In this document: in pieces, positions 35,614 to 35,664 of the stretch | How positions within the stretch are numbered: position 1 is the stretch's first letter | How the letters are laid out: every line of letters begins with the position of its first letter | Source of the DNA: Edaphobacter aggregans | GTDB taxonomy: Bacteria; Acidobacteriota; Terriglobia; Terriglobales; Acidobacteriaceae | Assembly (NCBI GenBank): GCA_022736715.1 | Contig: DZDJ01000005.1 | Location: 76,455 to 112,118, forward strand | Direction of reading: 5' to 3' | DNA length: 35,664 nt | Notes under the pieces: generated by a model | Databases searched by the model: none | Told to the model about the DNA's origin: nothing | The model's input: the letters and a program-made list of their open reading frames with translations, nothing else | Translations under genes and position numbers: made by a program

Positions 35614-35664
35614 ACCACTGTCCGGCTATAGCGGTTTTCCAGTTGGTGTAGAGGGAACGTGATG
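35614..35664 (+). other. Spacer and possible next start codon at window end
   Basis: The last 51 bases contain a near-palindrome CCGGCTATAGCGG (around 35623-35635) and then GAGGGA followed 5 bases later by ATG at 35662-35664. This may be the ribosome binding site and first codon of a gene cut off by the window edge. It cannot be verified. Confidence 0.25.

Noticed and set aside
35623-35635. Insertion-sequence end at the window edge
   Set aside because: The near-palindrome is short and no transposase or target duplication can be seen within the window.

Overview
The window looks like chromosomal DNA from a GC-rich, Gram-negative (diderm) heterotroph. My best placement is Acidobacteriota, class Terriglobia. 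This is inferred from gene families and gene mix: M16 peptidase pairs, a TPR-secretin, heptose lipopolysaccharide genes, LolA, a type IV prepilin, heme A synthase, and a long SMC carrying an extra head insertion. No rRNA, tRNA, CRISPR array, prophage or intact insertion sequence was found. The content is mostly core and envelope housekeeping, with little sign of an accessory island.

Layout. (1) 1-2663: a fatty acid beta-oxidation fusion protein (hydroxyacyl-CoA dehydrogenase plus enoyl-CoA hydratase) on the minus strand. A TetR/FadR-like palindrome sits between its -35 and -10, and a heptamer repeat lies after its stop. (2) 2742-5962: two translationally coupled M16 peptidase subunits; one carries the zinc motif and the other the R/Y pair. 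A 19-bp perfect hairpin separates them from a convergent secreted TPR protein (6269-7537). (3) 7538-8401: a long gap without a recognisable gene. (4) 8402-15223: smc, a terminator, purC-cvpA, a Fis-type DNA-binding protein and a HAD phosphatase. (5) 15235-18290: an orphan TPR-secretin and heme A synthase. (6) 18428-20020 (minus): a large polytopic membrane protein of unknown role, then a decayed ABC-permease 3' end (20261-20593). (7) 20763-21773: a UPF0104/LPG-synthase-type membrane protein, convergent with a minus-strand block. That block is a GT9 heptosyltransferase, hldE, hldD and an FAD oxidoreductase (27031 down to 21793), and it supplies ADP-heptose and transfers it to the LPS core. (8) 27210-29924: DUF4254 protein, TPR protein and YvcK, all plus strand; the YvcK gene overlaps convergent rlmN by 12 bp. 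(9) 31383-35613: a single-chain M16 peptidase, a prepilin coupled to lolA, a DUF3311 small membrane protein and an MscS channel.

The unifying theme is envelope biogenesis: LPS heptose, lipoprotein transport, secretin, pilin, secreted peptidases and a mechanosensitive channel. DNA segregation, purine synthesis, respiration and translation genes are interspersed. I found no convincing wholly new system. The most promising unusual signals are the split-active-site peptidase pair, acidic insertions in two otherwise conserved enzymes (SMC and RlmN), the prepilin-lolA coupling, the operator embedded in the beta-oxidation promoter, and several start codons lying only 6-7 nt after a -10 box (candidate leaderless mRNAs).
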